A stretch of 64,000 nt of DNA from Rana temporaria (Eukaryota > Chordata > Amphibia > Anura > Ranidae). Below, one piece after another: positions 43,316 through 56,230 of this stretch (within the stretch, counting starts at the first letter, position 1; each line of letters opens with the position of its first letter). The notes under the pieces were generated by a model that was not told where the DNA came from, searched no databases, and saw only the letters and a list, made by a program, of their open reading frames with translations. Location: assembly GCF_905171775.1 (NCBI RefSeq), contig NC_053489.1, positions 149,505,142-149,569,141 of the forward strand. The letters run 5' to 3'. The translations under genes and the position numbers were made by a program.

Positions 43316-44770
43316 CATTAAGGTTTGTTTTTACCCTGGTAGTAATGGTGTTAAGCAACACCAGCTGGTTAAAAATAAAAATCTTAAATACTAATATATA
43401 ATATTTTGTAATAAAAAAAAATAAAAAGGTAACTGTTGGTCCTGACCATGGTAAAGAAATAAAATATAAAGAAAAAGGCACTCTACATTCTATATATTCT
43501 GAAGGCTGCTCTAGTTTTGGGTCCATACACATGGGCATCCTCAGATGCAGTGGCATTGATGTTGCAGGACCAAAGCCACTTCCAGGGATCAGATAGCAAC
43601 TTGAATTGGAGGATCTATTTACTGTATTTAAAGGATAACTAAACCCAAGAAAAATGCTTACTAGTCCTTGGAGGTGGTGGCTGCATTAGCTTCCAAATTT
43701 CAGGATAAGAATATTGTTAGCAAGTACAGAAAGAATCTGTCAATCTTGCCAGAAAAGCAGTGCCCCAGTCACTACTGTAACGTGCATTAAAGACAATAAC
43801 ATTTTTTACCTTTTTTTTTGTAAAAGATGACCCTCCCCACCACCCATGTAATGAAGATTAACAAAGGCAGGTTGGGTGGCAACCATAGCTACCTCCATAT
43901 GTGCAGTGACGGAGGGAGTATAGCCCCTCGGGGGCAGAAAGGGTATTATTTGAAGGAACCGTTCTTAAAATAAGAGGGGAAAAGTGAAAAAATTAAACTA
44001 AGGACTTGTAAGCTGCAATATATTTAATTTATGTTTTTGGTTTATATGCTTTAATAATCTGACATGCTCAATTTAATGTTACAGTGCTACATAAATTGTC
44101 TCATTTTAATCCCTCAATACAGATGATGGATCCCATAATAGACAACATGCAGTTATGCAGAGAAATTTTGTGTTAAATTTTTTCTTTTATTTTGTTCAGT
44201 AGGCGAAAGCAGACTACAAATCATTAATTTTTCCCTTTAAATGCACACTGATTTATTTCTGCACAATTCCACGATTAAATCTCTACATCTATGTTTATGT
44301 TCTTGCAGATCATTCCAACAGCTTTTTATTTGGTTGCTTGTTTCATCTCAGTGCTGTTTTATTTCTTGTCACTGCTTCGGTTGATGCTTTATTTTATCTG
44401 ATATTCAGAAACTTGTTAACAGACCTTCATGTTCAAAACACATTTTCACATATAATCTTCAGAGCACAGTAATTGTTTCTTAAAAATAAGATGAAAAACA
44501 TTTTGTTTAAACTACATTCTGCTGTCTTTATCCTTTGTTTAAACTACAATCTACAGTTTTTTTAATAGGCAGCTTCCTAGTAATTACTTCATTGTTTCAG
44601 ATTATTTTGTATATTTTTGGGTATATTTTTGTTGAGCCTCTGTGTTTGTAATTCATTTTAATCAATTAGGTTAGAATTTATGTTTTAGGTATGCAAATAA
44701 ACTTTAACTACTGTATAGCTTGAAATACTTATTTTATAGTTGTATATATTACAGCTTTGCATTGTTCCAG
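43316..44770. other. no clear feature; one exon-like stretch
   Basis: Mostly AT-rich unique DNA. At 44309-44401 an acceptor-like 'tatgttcttgcag' is followed by a hydrophobic frame (see findings). Otherwise nothing is supported. Confidence 0.4.
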
Positions 44771-45280
44771 ACTGTCGGCAGCACCACAGCAGGATGGCAG
44801 TGTGCGATTCAACACTTCTTTATACAATTCAGCCTTGGTTTGCTAACTGATTCAGCTGCCATAACCAGGGTATCCATCTCTTCAGGTGGCGATCTGTTTT
44901 TTTTTGATAATGGTGGTCTCTGCGGCGGATTCGCAGCGGGAGAGGGCCCCCTTCCCGCCGCTCTCCTGCGCCCTCCACTGCTTACCAGAGCCGTCGTAGC
45001 GGCGGAGGCAATCGGGTCCTCTTCCTAGCTGGGTATGGATACGAGTGAGGGCAAGATGGCCTCCCATTCCATAGCAAGGCGTCAAAACGTCACTTCCGCC
45101 CATAGCTCTTAAAGGGACATTTTTTGTAATTTTTTTCAAATGACAATTTTTTGATTGCATTTTAGTCTAAATATGAGACCTGAGGTCTTTTTGATTCCAT
45201 ATCTCATATTTAAGATATTTACATTCCTTGTAATAGGAAAAAAGTGACACAGGCTCGGTCCTTAAGTGGATAGAAAGGTT
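44771..45280. mobile_element. probable MITE fragment
   Basis: 'cttaaagggacattttttg' (about 45108) and 'ttccttgtaataggaaaaaag' words, ending 'ccttaagtgg' at 45270, like the tips of the TTAA element at 1066. The left end is undefined. Confidence 0.35.
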
Positions 45281-45459
45281 TTTGGAGACCACATAACTAC
45301 ACACAGAAGCTTCAAATATTTCACTCAAACAAAAAGTAAAAAAACAGAAGCTATTAGGCAAGTATACCTATGTTCTACAGTAATAGTTTAACTGCAGCTG
45401 CCCATAGCTTCTTGATAGTGTTTCTGAATCCTTGTTATAGACAGAGTATATCTGTCCTA

Positions 45460-45605
45460 TAGTTGTTATGTCACATGCACTTTTCTATTGTTGTTATTGT
45501 ATCTTGTTACTGCTTGCTATTGTGATTTTGTGTTGTCTTTGTTAAATGTAACTTAAGTTAATAATTTTCCTTTGGGATTGATAAAGTATTCTGGATCTGC
45601 ACAGT
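45460..45605 (+). mobile_element. LINE 3' tail
   Basis: Ends 'cctttgggattgataaagta', a widespread vertebrate LINE 3' terminus. Only the tail is recognised. Confidence 0.4.
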
Positions 45606-46433
45606 TATACCATACTATTTGAAGTGAGTAGTAGTCACCAGTATATTAATAGGTGAACCTGTTTGTTGCAATATAGTTTTTTATGAAGCTCCTGTTATTT
45701 TAGTTAATCCTGCCCCTTCTGGTCTGGGGTTCTATAGCTAGCTTTAGTTTAGGGTTTAATAACCAGCATAGGACAGATCCAGGTTATGCTCTTGACAGAC
45801 ATTTTTGCTAGTTAGAGGTCTAATTGCATGTCACATTAGAAACTAGTAGGGACTAACACACAGAGTAGATAGGCTGATCCCGAGTTCCAGTGCCACGCCA
45901 CTGTTTCCGAATGTGTGAATCCACATTCCAAGCTGGATGGACAATAGCTGGAGGGCTTCCAAATCACCACAGATTATGTTTTCAGGTCTCCAACACCAAG
46001 ACAAATGCAGGATAAGAGACAAATGTGGATTCCCCATGTGCACAAATTCAGTCATAAAATCCACATTTCCTAACACATTAGGTAACACCATTGGTATTTA
46101 TATTAACTTGAACACATTCCCATATATTTCTAAAAGTTTTAAAAGACTATATTAGTATTATATTTTACATTTTCCAGTGTGGTAAGGCTATTGATATATC
46201 TAAAAAAAAAAAAAATAGCACTAGCATCAAAAAGACTAAAGAAGAGAATAACATCTAAGTAGCTCATAGCAACCAGATGGTTTCTTTCATTTTCAGATAA
46301 GCACTGAAAAAGTGTAGGTGGAATAGGATTAGTTGCTATGGGCCATACATTTTTTTCCCTCTATGTCTAGTTTGAATAATTTGATTACAAAGAATGCATA
46401 AAATACAAAGCCAAATGAATAATGGGGGTTATT

Positions 46434-46750
46434 TACTAAAGGCAAATCCAGTTTGCACTACAAGTGCAAACTACAAGTGCAAAGTGCACTTGAAATTGCA
46501 CTGAACGTGCACTTGGAAGTGCAGTCGCTGTAGATCCGAGGGGGATATGCAAGGAAAATAAAAAACAGCATTTTAGCTTGCACATGATTGGATGATAAAA
46601 TCATCAGAGATTCCCCTCATTTCAGATCTATCACTCAGATTTACAGCAACTGCACTTCCAAGTGCACTTTCAGTGCAATTTCAAGTGCACTTTGCACTTG
46701 TAGTTTGCACTTGTAGTGCAAAGTGGATTTGCCTTTTGTAAATAACCCCC
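46434..46750. mobile_element. 317-bp palindromic MITE
   Basis: Ends GGGGGTTATTTAC and GTAAATAACCCCC are perfect inverted repeats. The arms repeat 'ctacaagtgcaaa' and 'tttgcacttgtag'. The flanks are AAT on both sides. Superfamily not certain. Confidence 0.8.
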
Positions 46751-46970
46751 AATGTGTTACACTGGCATTTATATTTTGCTGTTTCATGCTATAGAAAACT
46801 GAAATACAGGTATATATTCAACTTTTTTTTTTACAATGCTGATACTGTTATTAAATTATTCTCCCCATGTCAGGCTTAGTAGCACTTCGTATCTGTACAG
46901 TTCTGTGTGCCCATCCCTGCGTCATTTCCATCAGCAGTGCCAAAATACATTGAAATAGCAATCAATCTTA

Positions 46971-47515
46971 GGCCGCCTACACACGATCGGTTAAACCGAT
47001 GAGAACAGTCTGATGGACCGCTTTCATCGGTCCAAACCAATCGTGTGTGGGCGCCATCGGTTATTTAACCATCGGTTAAAAAAAAGCCAACTTGTTTTAA
47101 ATGTAACCGATGGATTCCTAACCGATAGAAAAAAAACGATTGTTAGTAGGCTCGACCATCGGTTAAAAATCCACGCATGCTCAGACTAAATTAGGGGACT
47201 GGAGCGCTCGTTCTGGTAAAACTAGCGTTTGTTATGGAGATGGCACATTCATCACGCTGTAACAGACAGAAAAGCACGAAACGTCTTTTACTAACACAAA
47301 ATCAGCTAAAGCACCCCCAAGGGTGGCGCCATTGGATTTGAACTTACCTTTTATAGTGCCGTCATACGTGGTTTACGTGTCCGCGTTCTGACACGATCGT
47401 TTTTTTAACTGATAGTGTGTAGGCGTGACTGACCATCAGTCAGCTTCATCGGTTAACCGATGAAAAACTCCATCAGACCGTTCTCATCGGATGGACCGAT
47501 CGTGTGTACGCGGCC
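46971..47515. mobile_element. 545-bp Harbinger-like MITE
   Basis: Ends 'ggccgcctacacacgatcgg' and 'ccgatcgtgtgtacgcggcc', flanked by TTA on both sides (46968-46970, 47516-47518), the Harbinger-type 3-bp duplication. Repeated 'accgatg' words inside. Non-coding. Confidence 0.85.
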
Positions 47516-47885
47516 TTAGTGTATCTAAACCCAAGTACAAAAGTGTAATACAATATATTGCAGCTTACAAGTTCTTAGATGTGTTGACTGCAATTGTCTT
47601 TTTTATTTTTTTTCCTTACTTTTACTTGCTGATAACCAGAGGCGGCTCTAGGCTTTGTGAGGCCTTAAGCAAAACTTAGACAAGGGGCCCCACTCATGCC
47701 CATAATGGGTAAAAAAATTCAATCAAATAAAAATGGCTGCAGAAAGATGCACGGATCTAGCACACAGTGATTGAGCAGAGGCAAATTAGGCAGCCGCGGG
47801 GCCCCATGTGAGTGCGAGGCCTTAGGCGGCCGTCTAATTAAACTTCCGACAATGCTCACTTACTGTACTTTATCTAAGCAGGAGC

Positions 47886-48152
47886 TACAGTGCATCCGGA
47901 AAGTATTCACTTTTTCCTCATTTTGTTATGTTACAGCCTTATTCCAAAATTGATTCAACTCATTATTTTCCTTAATATTCTACAAACAATACTCTATCAT
48001 GACATCATGAAAGAAGTTTGTTTGAAATCTTTGCAAATGTATTAAAAATAAAACACAAAAAAAATCACATGCACATGTACATGTGTATTCACATTTGCTC
48101 AATACTTTGTTGAAGCACCTTTGGCACCAATTACAGCCTCAGAGGAGTTCTT
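47886..48152 (+). mobile_element. Tc1-like terminal fragment
   Basis: Tip 'tacagtgcatccggaaagta' followed by 'cattttgttatgttacagcc', a familiar Tc1-family end. The transposase and the other end are absent. Confidence 0.8.
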
Positions 48153-48316
48153 GGTTTGCGGCGCTCGTTCATGTAAGAACTACATTTCCCAGTATGCAAT
48201 GCGGGACGCCCAGTAATTCACACCTCCTTGAAATTTCTAACACGTAGAGAGAGTCCTGCCGCACAGATGTAGTTCCCAGGTTTAAAGCGGAATTTCCCTT
48301 CCATCCTTGCCTCTAA

Positions 48317-48862
48317 AGCCGCGTACACACGACCATTTTTAATGTCCTAGAAAAAACTATGTTTTTTCGACATGACTCTTGTCAAGCCTGCCTTGCGTAC
48401 ACACGATCGTGAAAAAAATAAAATTGCGGTGACGTACAACACGTACGACAGCACTATAAAGGGAAAGCTCCATTCAGATGGTGCCACCCTTTGGGCTGCT
48501 TTGGCTGATTTCGTGTTAGTAAAAGTTTGGTGAGAAACGATTCACGCTTTTCAGTCTTCGTGCTTTTCAGTCTGTTACAGCGTGACGAATGTGCTATCTC
48601 CATTAAAAATGCTAGTTTTACCAGAAAAAGTGCTCCCGTCTCATAACTTGCTTCTGAGAATCCGTGTTTTTTTTTCACGTCGTTAAAGCCTACACACGAC
48701 AACGTGAAAAACAACGCAAACATTTAGAGCAAGTTCTATATTTTTAATGCCCATTTTTCACGTCGAGAAAAATTATTTGGAGCCCACACACGATCGTTTT
48801 TAATGACCATTTAAAAATTTTTTATTTTTCACATCATGAAAAATGGCCGTGTGTATGCGGCA
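48317..48862. mobile_element. 546-bp Harbinger-like MITE
   Basis: Ends 'agccgcgtacacacgac' and 'gtgtgtatgcggca', flanked by TAA (48314-48316 and 48863-48865). Interior words 'cgtgaaaaa' and 'ttttttcacg' fold back. Non-coding. Confidence 0.8.
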
Positions 48863-49129
48863 TAACCCACTCATCCTGCCAGGTTTTTAGACTTTCTTAC
48901 CTGGTAAAACAAAATATACTCACTTGAGTCCTCCCATCTGAAGCCCTTGCATTTCTGTCTAATCGAGTGCCTAAATTTAACCCTAACAGGAAATAAGCAG
49001 AGAGGAGGAGGATCTGGTGTTGGATGATAAGACTGCGGCTTAAGGTAAGTGAAAAGGGTTATTTGATTTTTTTCTTTCAACCCAGAGATCAATGCGAATG
49101 GTAGAAGGGTGGTTAATTTGGCACCTAGA

Positions 49130-49690
49130 AGATTTACCCTCCTTTCATGACCAGTCCAATTTTTGCGAGAAGGCACTGCATTATTTTAACTTGAAATTGC
49201 GCAGTTGTGCGACAATGTACCCAAAAAAATGTATGTTCTTTTTTTCCCACTGAGTTTTCTTTTGGTGGTATTTGATCATCTACAATTTTGAAAAAAATAA
49301 ATAAAATGTTTAATAAGGATATATTGATTGGTTTGCGCAAAAGTTATCATGTCTACAAACTATGGGATACTTTTATTTATTTATTGCAGGGAAAGTAAAT
49401 CCATTACTTCCCCACCAAAAGGACAGAGCTCTGCCTTGTTTACATAGGCAGAGCCCTGTCCTGCATGTGTTCTAGACGATTGGTGGGTGCCGGCAGTAAT
49501 CTTTTGGCTGGAACCATCTGATTTGCATCTACTGTGTAAATTCACAGCAGAGCCGAGTCGCTGGCAGCGTGAGCACGTCCCCTACATGGAAGTACCAGAT
49601 CACATACTAGCTACGTTATCTGGTGCAGGAGGGCCACCTTGCTGTCATCTATCTATGTTATACAGTTGTCAAGCCGTTAAATAAGGAAAC
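49130..49690. mobile_element. piggyBac-like MITE fragment
   Basis: Shares 'ttttggtggtatttgatc' and 'gccttgtttacataggcaga' with the family at 684-2480. Borders are not defined. Confidence 0.5.
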
Positions 49691-49860
49691 CTTCAAACAG
49701 CATTGCTTGAACATCTCCTTACCATCCCCCCACTCGTATTATGCAGATTTAACCCACTCTTCCCCTTCTTCACTCATACAGTGTTGACATGAGTCCTCCA
49801 GCATTCTGCAGCAATATTTACCTGTGTTAAGTGTGTCTCCTATTTCCCAGTGTTTGTGAA

Positions 49861-50075
49861 TAAGGATGAGCTCCGGCATGTTTGCAAACCCCATGTGCAG
49901 AGCCTGCCAGGAAGTCGGCACGGTGCTGCGCTAATCACAGGCAGTGAGACATTGTTCTGATGCGCGGCTGCAGAGATCTGGAAATGTCTCACTGCCTGTG
50001 ATTAGCGCAGCGCAGTGCTGACTTCCTGGCGGGCTCTGAACGTGGGCTTTGCGAACACATCGGAGCTCATCCTTA
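49861..50075. mobile_element. 215-bp hAT-type foldback MITE
   Basis: Ends TAAGGATGAGCTCCG and CGGAGCTCATCCTTA. Arms of about 95 bp pair almost throughout. The 8-bp flanks tttgtgaa are identical (49853-49860, 50076-50083). Confidence 0.93.
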
Positions 50076-50157
50076 TTTGTGAATGTGCAGTAGAACCCTA
50101 TAGACTTTCATGGGGCAAGAAAACTGATCAATTTTCGGCCCCATTGAGGTCTTATGC

Positions 50158-50410
50158 CTTGTACACATGATCGTAATTTCCGATGAAAAAAGTCTGACGT
50201 GTGTGTGCCCCATCGGATTTTTTCCATTGGAAATTCCAACAGACTTCGAAAGAGAACATGTTCTCTTTTTTTCCGATGAAAAAAATTTCTATTGCAAATT
50301 TCTATCGTCTGTAAGGAACTCCGACGGAGAAAAAAACATTCATGCTCAGAATCAAGTCGACGCATTCTCGGAAGCATTGAACTGCATTCTTCTTGGCTCG
50401 TCATAGTGTT
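50158..50410. mobile_element. Harbinger end fragment
   Basis: Begins 'gccttgtacacatgatcg' and contains 'ttccgatgaaaaaagtctg', 'gaacatgttctcttttttt' and 'gaaaaaaacattcatgctc', matching the left end of the Harbinger element at 58521. No right end. Confidence 0.7.
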
Positions 50411-50522
50411 GTGCATGCGTAGAAAGCAGAACCAAAACCAAACATTTAATGACAGTGTTGTTGATTCCCTCTAACTTCCAGCAATCCCTGCACTTACCAG
50501 CAACCAGCTCTCAGCACAGTAA

Positions 50523-50882
50523 TGCTGGCCATACACTATACGAAAATTCGGCCGACATTCGGTAGTTAAAAAAGATCTTTCGTTTTTCGAACAGTTAATA
50601 GGCACAAAATCGATAATAATTGGGAAGTTTTTGAGCCAAAAAAATGAAGGACAAGTTTTGAAATTTTCTGCCGAACGAACGATAAATTGGAAGGTTAATG
50701 TGTTTCCTGTCCGAACTTTCTGCACTAGGTATATGTAAAAAAAACGAACCATTTTTTTTTATTTATGTCCACTGAACGATTTATCGGTCATTACATGATG
50801 GCACTATCGTTTGCGCTCACGACCGAACTTTCGTTTTTCGAAAGTTCGTTCGTACGGTTTTTCGTGGAGTGTATGGCCAGCA
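50523..50882. mobile_element. 360-bp Harbinger-like MITE
   Basis: Ends 'tgctggccatacactatacg' and 'gtgtatggccagca', flanked by TAA on both sides (50520-50522, 50883-50885). Interior words 'ttcgtttttcgaa' are palindromic. Confidence 0.85.
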
Positions 50883-51309
50883 TAAGTCTCTCATTTCTAA
50901 TAACTTATTTGTAGCTCTCTTCAGTAGATCATGTGATATTTAGGAGATACTAATAAGTTATTAGTTACAAGGAACTTCCTGTTCTAGGAGTTGGTTGCTG
51001 ATATCTGTAAAGATCACTTTGAATTAGAGGAGATTGACAGCACTGTCACTAAATGTTAGATCCACTGTAGGGGAAGCGTGGAGTCCTCGGATAAGCCAAA
51101 ATGGTGCCAACACCTGGCACATATGAAGTAGCAGTATGAAGATAATAACATTGCGTTTGTTACTGTGAATGCTCAGGGGCATCGATACTTAAATGTGTGT
51201 TGTGCCACAACTGTGCTACAGTTGTGGCACAACACACATACATATTTTGACTTTCATGCCTTCATGACATATTGTTTTTCATCAAGTGTCATAATTAAAG
51301 TCAAGTCTG

Positions 51310-51313
<4 letters not shown>

Positions 51314-51367
<54 letters not shown>

Positions 51368-51383
51368 TATCCATATATACATA
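51314..51383. repeat. (TA)n microsatellite
   Basis: TA dinucleotides with a few substitutions at the right edge. A Tc1 element begins immediately after it. Confidence 0.95.
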
Positions 51384-52571
51384 TACGGTATCTTACAAAA
51401 GTGAGTACACCCCTCACATTTTTGTAAATATTTTATTATATCTTTTCATGTGACAACACTGAAGAAATGACACTTACTACAATGTAAAGTAGTGAGTGTA
51501 CAGCTTGTATAACAGTGTAAATTTGCTGTCCCCTCAAAATAACTCAACATACAACCATTGTTTAAACTGCTGGCAACAAAAGTGAGTACACCCCTAAGTA
51601 AAAATGTCCTAATTGGGACCAATTAGCCATTTTCCCTCCCCGGTGTCATGTGACACAAGGTCTCAGGTGTGAATGGGGAGCAGGTGTGTTAAATTTAGTG
51701 TTATCGCTCTCACTTTCTCATACTGGTCACTGGGAGTTCAACATGGCACCTCATGGCAAAGAACTCTCTGAGGATCTGAAAAAAAGAATTGTTGCTCTAC
51801 ATAAAGGTGGGCTAGGCTATAAGAAGATTGCCAAGGCCATACAACAGAACATGCCTCAGTATGGTCGACCAAAGAAGTTGAGTTCACGTGCTCAGCATCA
51901 TATATAGAGGTTGTCTTTGGAAAATAAGTATGAGTGCTGCTAGCATTGCTGCAGTTTAATGGGTGGGGGGTCAACATTAAAGTGCTCAGACCATACGCTG
52001 CATGCTGCATCAAATTGGTCTGCAAGGCTGTCATCCCAGAAGGAAGCCTCTTCTAAAGATGATGCACAAGAAAGCCTATATACAGTTTGCTGAAGACAAG
52101 CAGACTAAGGACATGGATTACTGAAACCATGTCCTGTGGTCTGATGAGACCAAGATAAACGTATTTGGTTCAGATGGTATCAAGCATGTGTGGCAGCAAC
52201 CTGGTGATGAGTACAAAGACAAGTGTGTCTTGCCTACAGTCAAGCATGGTGGTGGGAGTGTCATGGTCTGCGCTGCATGAGTGCTGCTGGCACTGGGGAG
52301 CTACAGTCCATTGAGGAAGCCATGAATGCCAATGTGTACTGTGACATACTGAAGCAGAGCATGATCTCCCTCCCTTCAGAGACTGGGCCACAGGGCAGTA
52401 TTCCAACATAACAATCCCAAACACACCTCCAAGATGACAACTGCCTTACTAGAAAATCTCACTACTTTACATTGTAGCAAAAAATAATTTCTTCAGTGTT
52501 GTCCCATGAAAAGGTATAATAAAATGTTTACAAAAATGCGAGGGGTGTACTCAGCTTTGTGAGATACTGTA
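51384..52571 (+). mobile_element. Tc1-like element, internally deleted
   Basis: Tips 'tacggtatcttacaaaagtg' and 'tttgtgagatactgta' are inverted. The transposase starts at ATG 51743 ('MAPHGKELSEDLKKRIVAL') and loses frame after about 50 codons. Later pieces include the 'WSDETKI' region near 52140 and 'VKHGGGS' near 52245. Stops, shifts and deletions, including the catalytic C-terminal part, make it non-functional. Confidence 0.9.
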
Positions 52572-52719
52572 CTGTATATATACGGAATATGTTTTCCAGG
52601 TTCATGTGGAAGACTTAAATTACAACTAAAGGCAAAACTTTTTTTATTTTGGATTGATTTGAGAGGGTTTAGAACACCTGTCAGTTTTTATTTCTGTCTG
52701 TTTTTTTTTTTTTTTTTTT

Positions 52720-53520
52720 TACAATTATTTAAACTTTGTTTGTGAAATGGTAGAGATACAATGTACCCCATTACCAATTCTCATAGGGGGCCGGGATCTG
52801 GGGGTCCCCTTTGTTAAAGGGGTCTTCCAGATTCCGATAAGCCCACGCCGGCAGACCCCCACAACCACCGGGCAAGGGTTGTGGGGATGAGGCCCTTGTC
52901 CCCATCAACATGGGGACATGGTGCTTTAAGGGGTCACAGACCCCCAAAGCATCCTCCCAATGTTAAGGGCATGTGGCCTGGTACAGTTCAGGAGGGGGGG
53001 CTCTCTCGTCCCCCCTTTTTTTTGGTGGCCGGCCAGGTTGCGTGCTCGGATCAAGGGTCTGGTGTGGATTTTTGGGGGGAACTCCACGCCAATTATTTTT
53101 TTAATTGGATGCAGAGTTCCCCTTAATATCCATACCAGACCTGAAGGGCCTGGTAATTGAATTTGGGAGGACCCCCAGACTTTTTTTTTTTATGAATGAC
53201 TTTTCTCTGTATTGCCAGGAGGCGACAATTCATTATAGTCGCGAGTGATTTTAAATTACCTTTTTTCCTTCAGAAATGACACTGTGTGCAGGGACAGTTC
53301 TAAGCATGGGAAACAAGCTCTACTTCACAGGATACTATACACCCCCCTAGATACGAAATTTAAAGGAATATTTCACTTTTATTGTTTCACTTTAAGCATT
53401 ATTAAAATCACTGATCCTGAAAAAAACTTCCGCTTTTAAAACTTTTTTTTTGCATTGATACATGTCCCCAAACACTTTTTAGGACAATAACTTGCATATT
53501 AGCATTTAAAATTAGCATTT
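52720..53520. mobile_element. hAT-like non-autonomous fragment
   Basis: Inverted relative of 32390-33180 (shared 'ccccattaccaattc', 'gggcaagggttgtgggg' and 'cctgaagggcctggtaa'). Borders unclear. Confidence 0.5.
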
Positions 53521-54883
53521 TAGGGGTATCAGAGTAATGAGGACTGAATACAAATGCACACCACACTTTTCACATATTTATTTGTAAAAAATATTTAAAA
53601 CTATATATATATATATATATATTCTTCTTAATTGATTACCAGTGTGATACTAAAGAATTTATTTTGCAATGATTCCGCTTAAATGTTTCATTCATACAGC
53701 CAATCAATCAGTTAAGCACTCAAACAGTTCTGTTATCAGACTCCCTACCTGGAGCAATGAGAATTCCCTAATGCTTTTCTACTGTATGGTGCTGTCCTGT
53801 GAAAAAAATCAAAACAATTATTTTTTGTAGTAGGTGTTTCCATATAGAGATTGAAATTGAATAACGCCTATCTTCAATAATTTTTTTCTAAAAACTTTTT
53901 TTGATTGTTTTGTTGAAGGATAAAGCACAGCATTGTATTGTGTACACATATTTGAAATTCTAGGCAGTTAGAAGAATTACTGTAGCTTTCTAAATTGTAG
54001 GTTTAACCACTTTGTGTCTGGGCCAATTTCGAAATTTTTCACATATATGTAAAAATCAGCATTTTTATGCTAGAAAATTAGTTAGAACCTAAAAACATCA
54101 TACATTTTCTGAAATCAGAGGCCCTGGAAAATAAAATGGTGGTTGTTACATTTTTTTTATGTTGCACAATATTTGCACAGCCATTTATCAATGCAATTTT
54201 TTAGGAAAAAGTACACTTAAATGAGTTTTAATACACACAAGTATTTTAGTAAAACCTAAAACATAATGTTGCGCTGAAGAAATAGATACCAGACATGTCC
54301 AAATTAAAAATTGTGGACGCCTGTAAAATGGCTACAAACTAAAAAGTACCTAAAAGGTACCTAAATCTCCATAGGCAACACTTTAAAAGCCTTTTCTGGG
54401 TACTAGTTTTGAGTTAAACATGAGCTCTGTTATTAGAATTTGTTGTGGTCCCAAGCTCCCCGATAGGATGGGAAAGCCCAGGAATGGTGGTGGTGGCTGC
54501 CCTGCAAAAGTAATCAAGATGCTGTAAAGCCAATCAGATCACTTTTACTGGAAAGCCCATTGATTGATGATCCTTGTATATGCACTTTACCCAAGACTGT
54601 ATATATACGAACAAAGAATGGCAAGTGTTTTTTTTTAACAAGTCCTCAAATGTGGTGTAGTTTGCTTGCCTAAGAATTATATGATTTATATAAAAATACA
54701 ATAATCTAATAAGAAAGGGTCATGCAGCTATGCTTATCATAAGAAGTGTTAATCTCTTGGAAATGTTTGGGTTTAGGTTGTGGTGACAATTCAGCTTTCT
54801 TTCCTTCACATGGGTCTCTTCAAATCAGACAAGATGTTCTGCTGGATTTAGTGGGTTATTGCTTACCATTCATGTTAGATACC
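53521..54883. other. no clear feature
   Basis: A short (TA)n tract lies at about 53604-53622. 'ttaaccacttt' at 54003 recalls the TTAA-MITE tip, but no partner end was found. Confidence 0.4.
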
Positions 54884-55720
54884 TAATTCAGTAGCAAGGC
54901 AGTGGGCGTGTTGTATTTAAATTAACCATGACCACATGTAAATGAGTGGCCAAACGAACGTCGCATGCGTGCGCATGCGCGTGCTGAAGAATCATATGGT
55001 AAGTGGATTCTTACTTAGTGAGGATACTATCAATTCCATTACAAAAAAGACCTGTGCCGGGATTCAGAAAGGACTTACGACGACGTATCTCCAGATACGC
55101 CGTCGTAAGTCCAAATGTGGGCCGTCATATCTTTACGCGTATTCTGGAAACCAGATACACCTGAATTTGGCCAAGATACGACCAACGTAAGTCTCCTACG
55201 CCGTCGTATCTTGGGTGCATATTTACGCTGGCTGCAAGGGGCGCTTTCGTAGATTTACGCGTCGAATATGCAAATTACCTAGATACACCGATTCACAAAC
55301 GTACTTGCGCCCGTCGGATTTAGCTACGCCGTTTACGTAAGGCTTACGTCCGGCGTAAGGTTACCCCTGCTATATGAGGCACAGGTAATGCAAAGTATGG
55401 ACGTCGGAACAAGCGTATATTTTTACGTCGTTTACGTAAGTCGTACGTGAATGGGGCTGGGCGTAGGTTACGTTCACGTCACAGGCATTGAGCCGGCGTA
55501 TGTTATGGAGTAAATTCAACGTGATTGTGAGCATGCGCGCGCATGCGCCGTTCGTTCGGCCACTCATTTACATGTGGTCATGGTTAATTTAAATACAACA
55601 CGCCCACGGCCTTGCTACTGAATTAGGCGGGCTTACGCCGGCCCATTTACGTTACGCCGGCGTACATATGGGAGCAAGTGCTTTGTGAATACAGTACTTG
55701 CCTCTCTACATTACGTTAAT
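54884..55720. mobile_element. foldback MITE of the 'acgtcg/cgta' family
   Basis: Second copy of the family at 4119-4823 (shared 'ttacccctgctatatgaggc'). The arm 54884-54961 is an inverted copy of 55549-55627 ('caaggc...gggcgtgttgtatttaaat'), and an inner foldback lies near 55077-55106. Exact ends uncertain. Confidence 0.65.
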
Positions 55721-56029
55721 TTTCTGAACAGATGCACACAGTCAGCAAAACCAATGTTACAGGGGTGATATGATAACCCTTCTCTATGTTTTCAGAAAAG
55801 CTTAAAAAAAGATTTTATGGTTGAAGCTACACTTTAAAGAAGTACCAGTTAAAAATTACAAATAGATTCTACTTAACAACAAACCTACAGTCCCTGTCTT
55901 GTTTGCACCGCCTGTATACTTCTGTTTAAAGTATATAGGGCCAAAGGGGCTTTTTAATGACCTGGGGGGAGGGAGGTGGGGAAACCCATGCTATTTTTCT
56001 CACTGATTTTCATCGATATTGCAGGGACC

Positions 56030-56230
56030 AAACATCACATTAAAGCCGCAAGCAGTCTTAAATGACTTTTTTATTATAGTAATCTTATTTTGTGCAGGGA
56101 CAGTTCTAAAAATGTGCCACTACTATAGACACCCAGCAGGTACGATATTTAAAGGAATTTTTCTTTTTCTTTTTTCACCGGAGTTCCGGCCACAATTTCA
56201 CTTTTTAAATATAAATACCCCTGTAATACA
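56030..56230. mobile_element. short hAT-like fragment
   Basis: 'tgtgcagggacagttctaa' and 'acgatatttaaaggaat' match 53285-53370. Only this piece remains. Confidence 0.45.
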
